Positions 63,079 to 64,000 of a stretch of 64,000 bases of DNA are shown in pieces. The DNA lies in contig CAJHZI010000409.1 of the NCBI GenBank assembly GCA_905160935.1, positions 326,523 through 390,522 on the forward strand. Reading direction: 5' to 3'. The first letter of the stretch is position 1. Each line of letters starts with the position of its first letter. This DNA is from Enchytraeus crypticus. Its lineage: Eukaryota > Annelida > Clitellata > Enchytraeida > Enchytraeidae. A program made the position numbers and the translations under genes. The notes beneath the pieces were generated by a model. The model had not been told where the DNA came from. It made no database searches and was given only the letters and a program-made list of their open reading frames with translations.

Positions 63079-63297
63079 GATAAAAATCACTTTTTAGCAC
63101 CACATATTTAAACCATTACGCAGCCTAGTCCATTTCCGCGTAACCAGTCAAGTAAATGTCCGAAGTTTTACTCTCAGATCAGCTTGGCTGGGATTTGAAC
63201 CCACGAGGATTCTATTAACAACAGGATCTGTCATTTAAAACTTCATGACGTTTCCACTACGCTATGAAGACACTCTAAATATAGTCAGAATTGGACG
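63079..63297 (-). repeat. tRNA-derived SINE family C copy
   Basis: B box as GGGATTTGAACCC on the plus strand, TTTTACTCTCAGATCAGCTT and CAAGTAAATGTCCGAAG matching the copy at 46545-46735 in reverse. Confidence 0.8.
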
Positions 63298-63737
63298 TCA
63301 GAGCGTACGACTCTCTATTATAATCTTTGTAAGGACAGTACGGTACGACCACGTGATATTAGGACTTCATCCCCCATTACCTACTAGTGCGTCTTATGAC
63401 TGTAGCTCAAGATGACCTCCTTCATGACGTTGTCATGTTGACTCATGGCTTGTCATGTTTCAGAGATACCCTTACGCATAACTGCGAGCTGCACTAGCGG
63501 AGTCGCTATGACTTGGGCTGCAGAGCTGAGATAATGGCTGGTGCAAGCGTATCACGTTCAGGGTTAGATCTCCCTCCTGGGTTTGAGGTCGTTGACCTTC
63601 AAGTGCTGACGTCTAACTCTGATTTTATATAAGTTTTAAACTTATTATTTAATTCCTAAACTGATATTTAATTATGTGAGCAGATGTGAGCTTATTGGCG
63701 AGGAATTGATTGCCAAAAGACATCCACCACCATCTCT

Positions 63738-63865
63738 AGGATTTCACGCTATCCGTGTATTCACTCTGATGAAAGAAGATTACGTTTACAATGACAGCAC
63801 CAGGATTTCACGCTATCTGTGTATTCACTCTGACGAAAGAAGATTACGTTTACAATGACAGCACC
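63738..63865. repeat. 64-bp tandem duplication
   Basis: AGGATTTCACGCTATC.GTGT to ACAATGACAGCACC at 63738-63801 and 63802-63865, two mismatches. Confidence 0.9.
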
Positions 63866-64000
63866 AGTGTCTGCAAATATCGTGTAGGTGCACCTCCACA
63901 TTTGCACTACCGGCAATTATTCTGATTCTTACCTATATCTCTTACAGGATGCCTTCAGGTTTCTACAAGATTATTCTTCCAGACATCTCAAGGCACAAGG

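Noticed and set aside
63676-63858. 60-codon ORF
   Set aside because: Created by the 64-bp duplication.

Overview
The window is animal nuclear DNA, probably from a marine invertebrate. The only convincing host coding sequence is the first exon of a rhodopsin-family peptide GPCR (35807-36333) ending in a clean splice donor. Everything else is mobile elements, tandem arrays, microsatellites and many tRNA-derived SINEs. I cannot name the species; a lophotrochozoan-like source is a guess from the GPCR type and repeat style.

The left 29 kb is two nested virus-like elements. The outer one is a degraded Ty3/Gypsy retrovirus-like element on the minus strand: gag (28908-26671), protease, RT/RNase H/integrase ending in a chromodomain-like module (to 22200), an F-type envelope gene (22111 down to 2931), then two further unrecognised reading frames (2563-1492 and 1375-704). 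It carries nonsense and frameshift lesions and no LTR was recognised. The inner one is a 16,487-bp Polinton/Maverick (5460-21946) inserted into the envelope gene. It has AG...CT ends, 456-bp terminal inverted repeats about 99% identical and a perfect 6-bp target duplication (tatgtc). The envelope reading frame is in the same phase on both sides.

The Polinton holds the full morphogenetic set. In order these are protein-primed PolB, a small H-lectin-like protein (reverse), packaging ATPase with a zinc-finger tail, a 97-aa protein, a zinc-ribbon/phospholipase A2-like protein, an rve integrase, a DUF8207-like protein split by one stop, penton (minor capsid), a Cys-rich acidic protein (reverse), a 100-aa protein, major capsid, a 99-aa membrane/minor virion protein, adenain-like protease, a two-helix membrane protein, a fibre-like protein split by a frameshift, an array of seven 16-bp palindromes, and an acidic 295-aa protein (reverse). 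Thirteen of fifteen starts sit in TAAATG, eight of them in AATAAATG. The integrase has no such start and lies -1 to the PLA2 frame across an A-AAA-AAA site, so it may be made by frameshifting.

From 29 to 64 kb the DNA is non-coding apart from the GPCR exon and a broken APE-type non-LTR retrotransposon (about 61.5 to 57.3 kb, minus strand) whose 3' end runs straight into a 33-bp minisatellite of about 32 units. Several SINE families with different 5' bodies share one 3' module (core TGAGGAAAC-GACGTTAA). There is also a tRNA/5S rRNA chimera, and many tandem arrays, some with hairpin-forming units.
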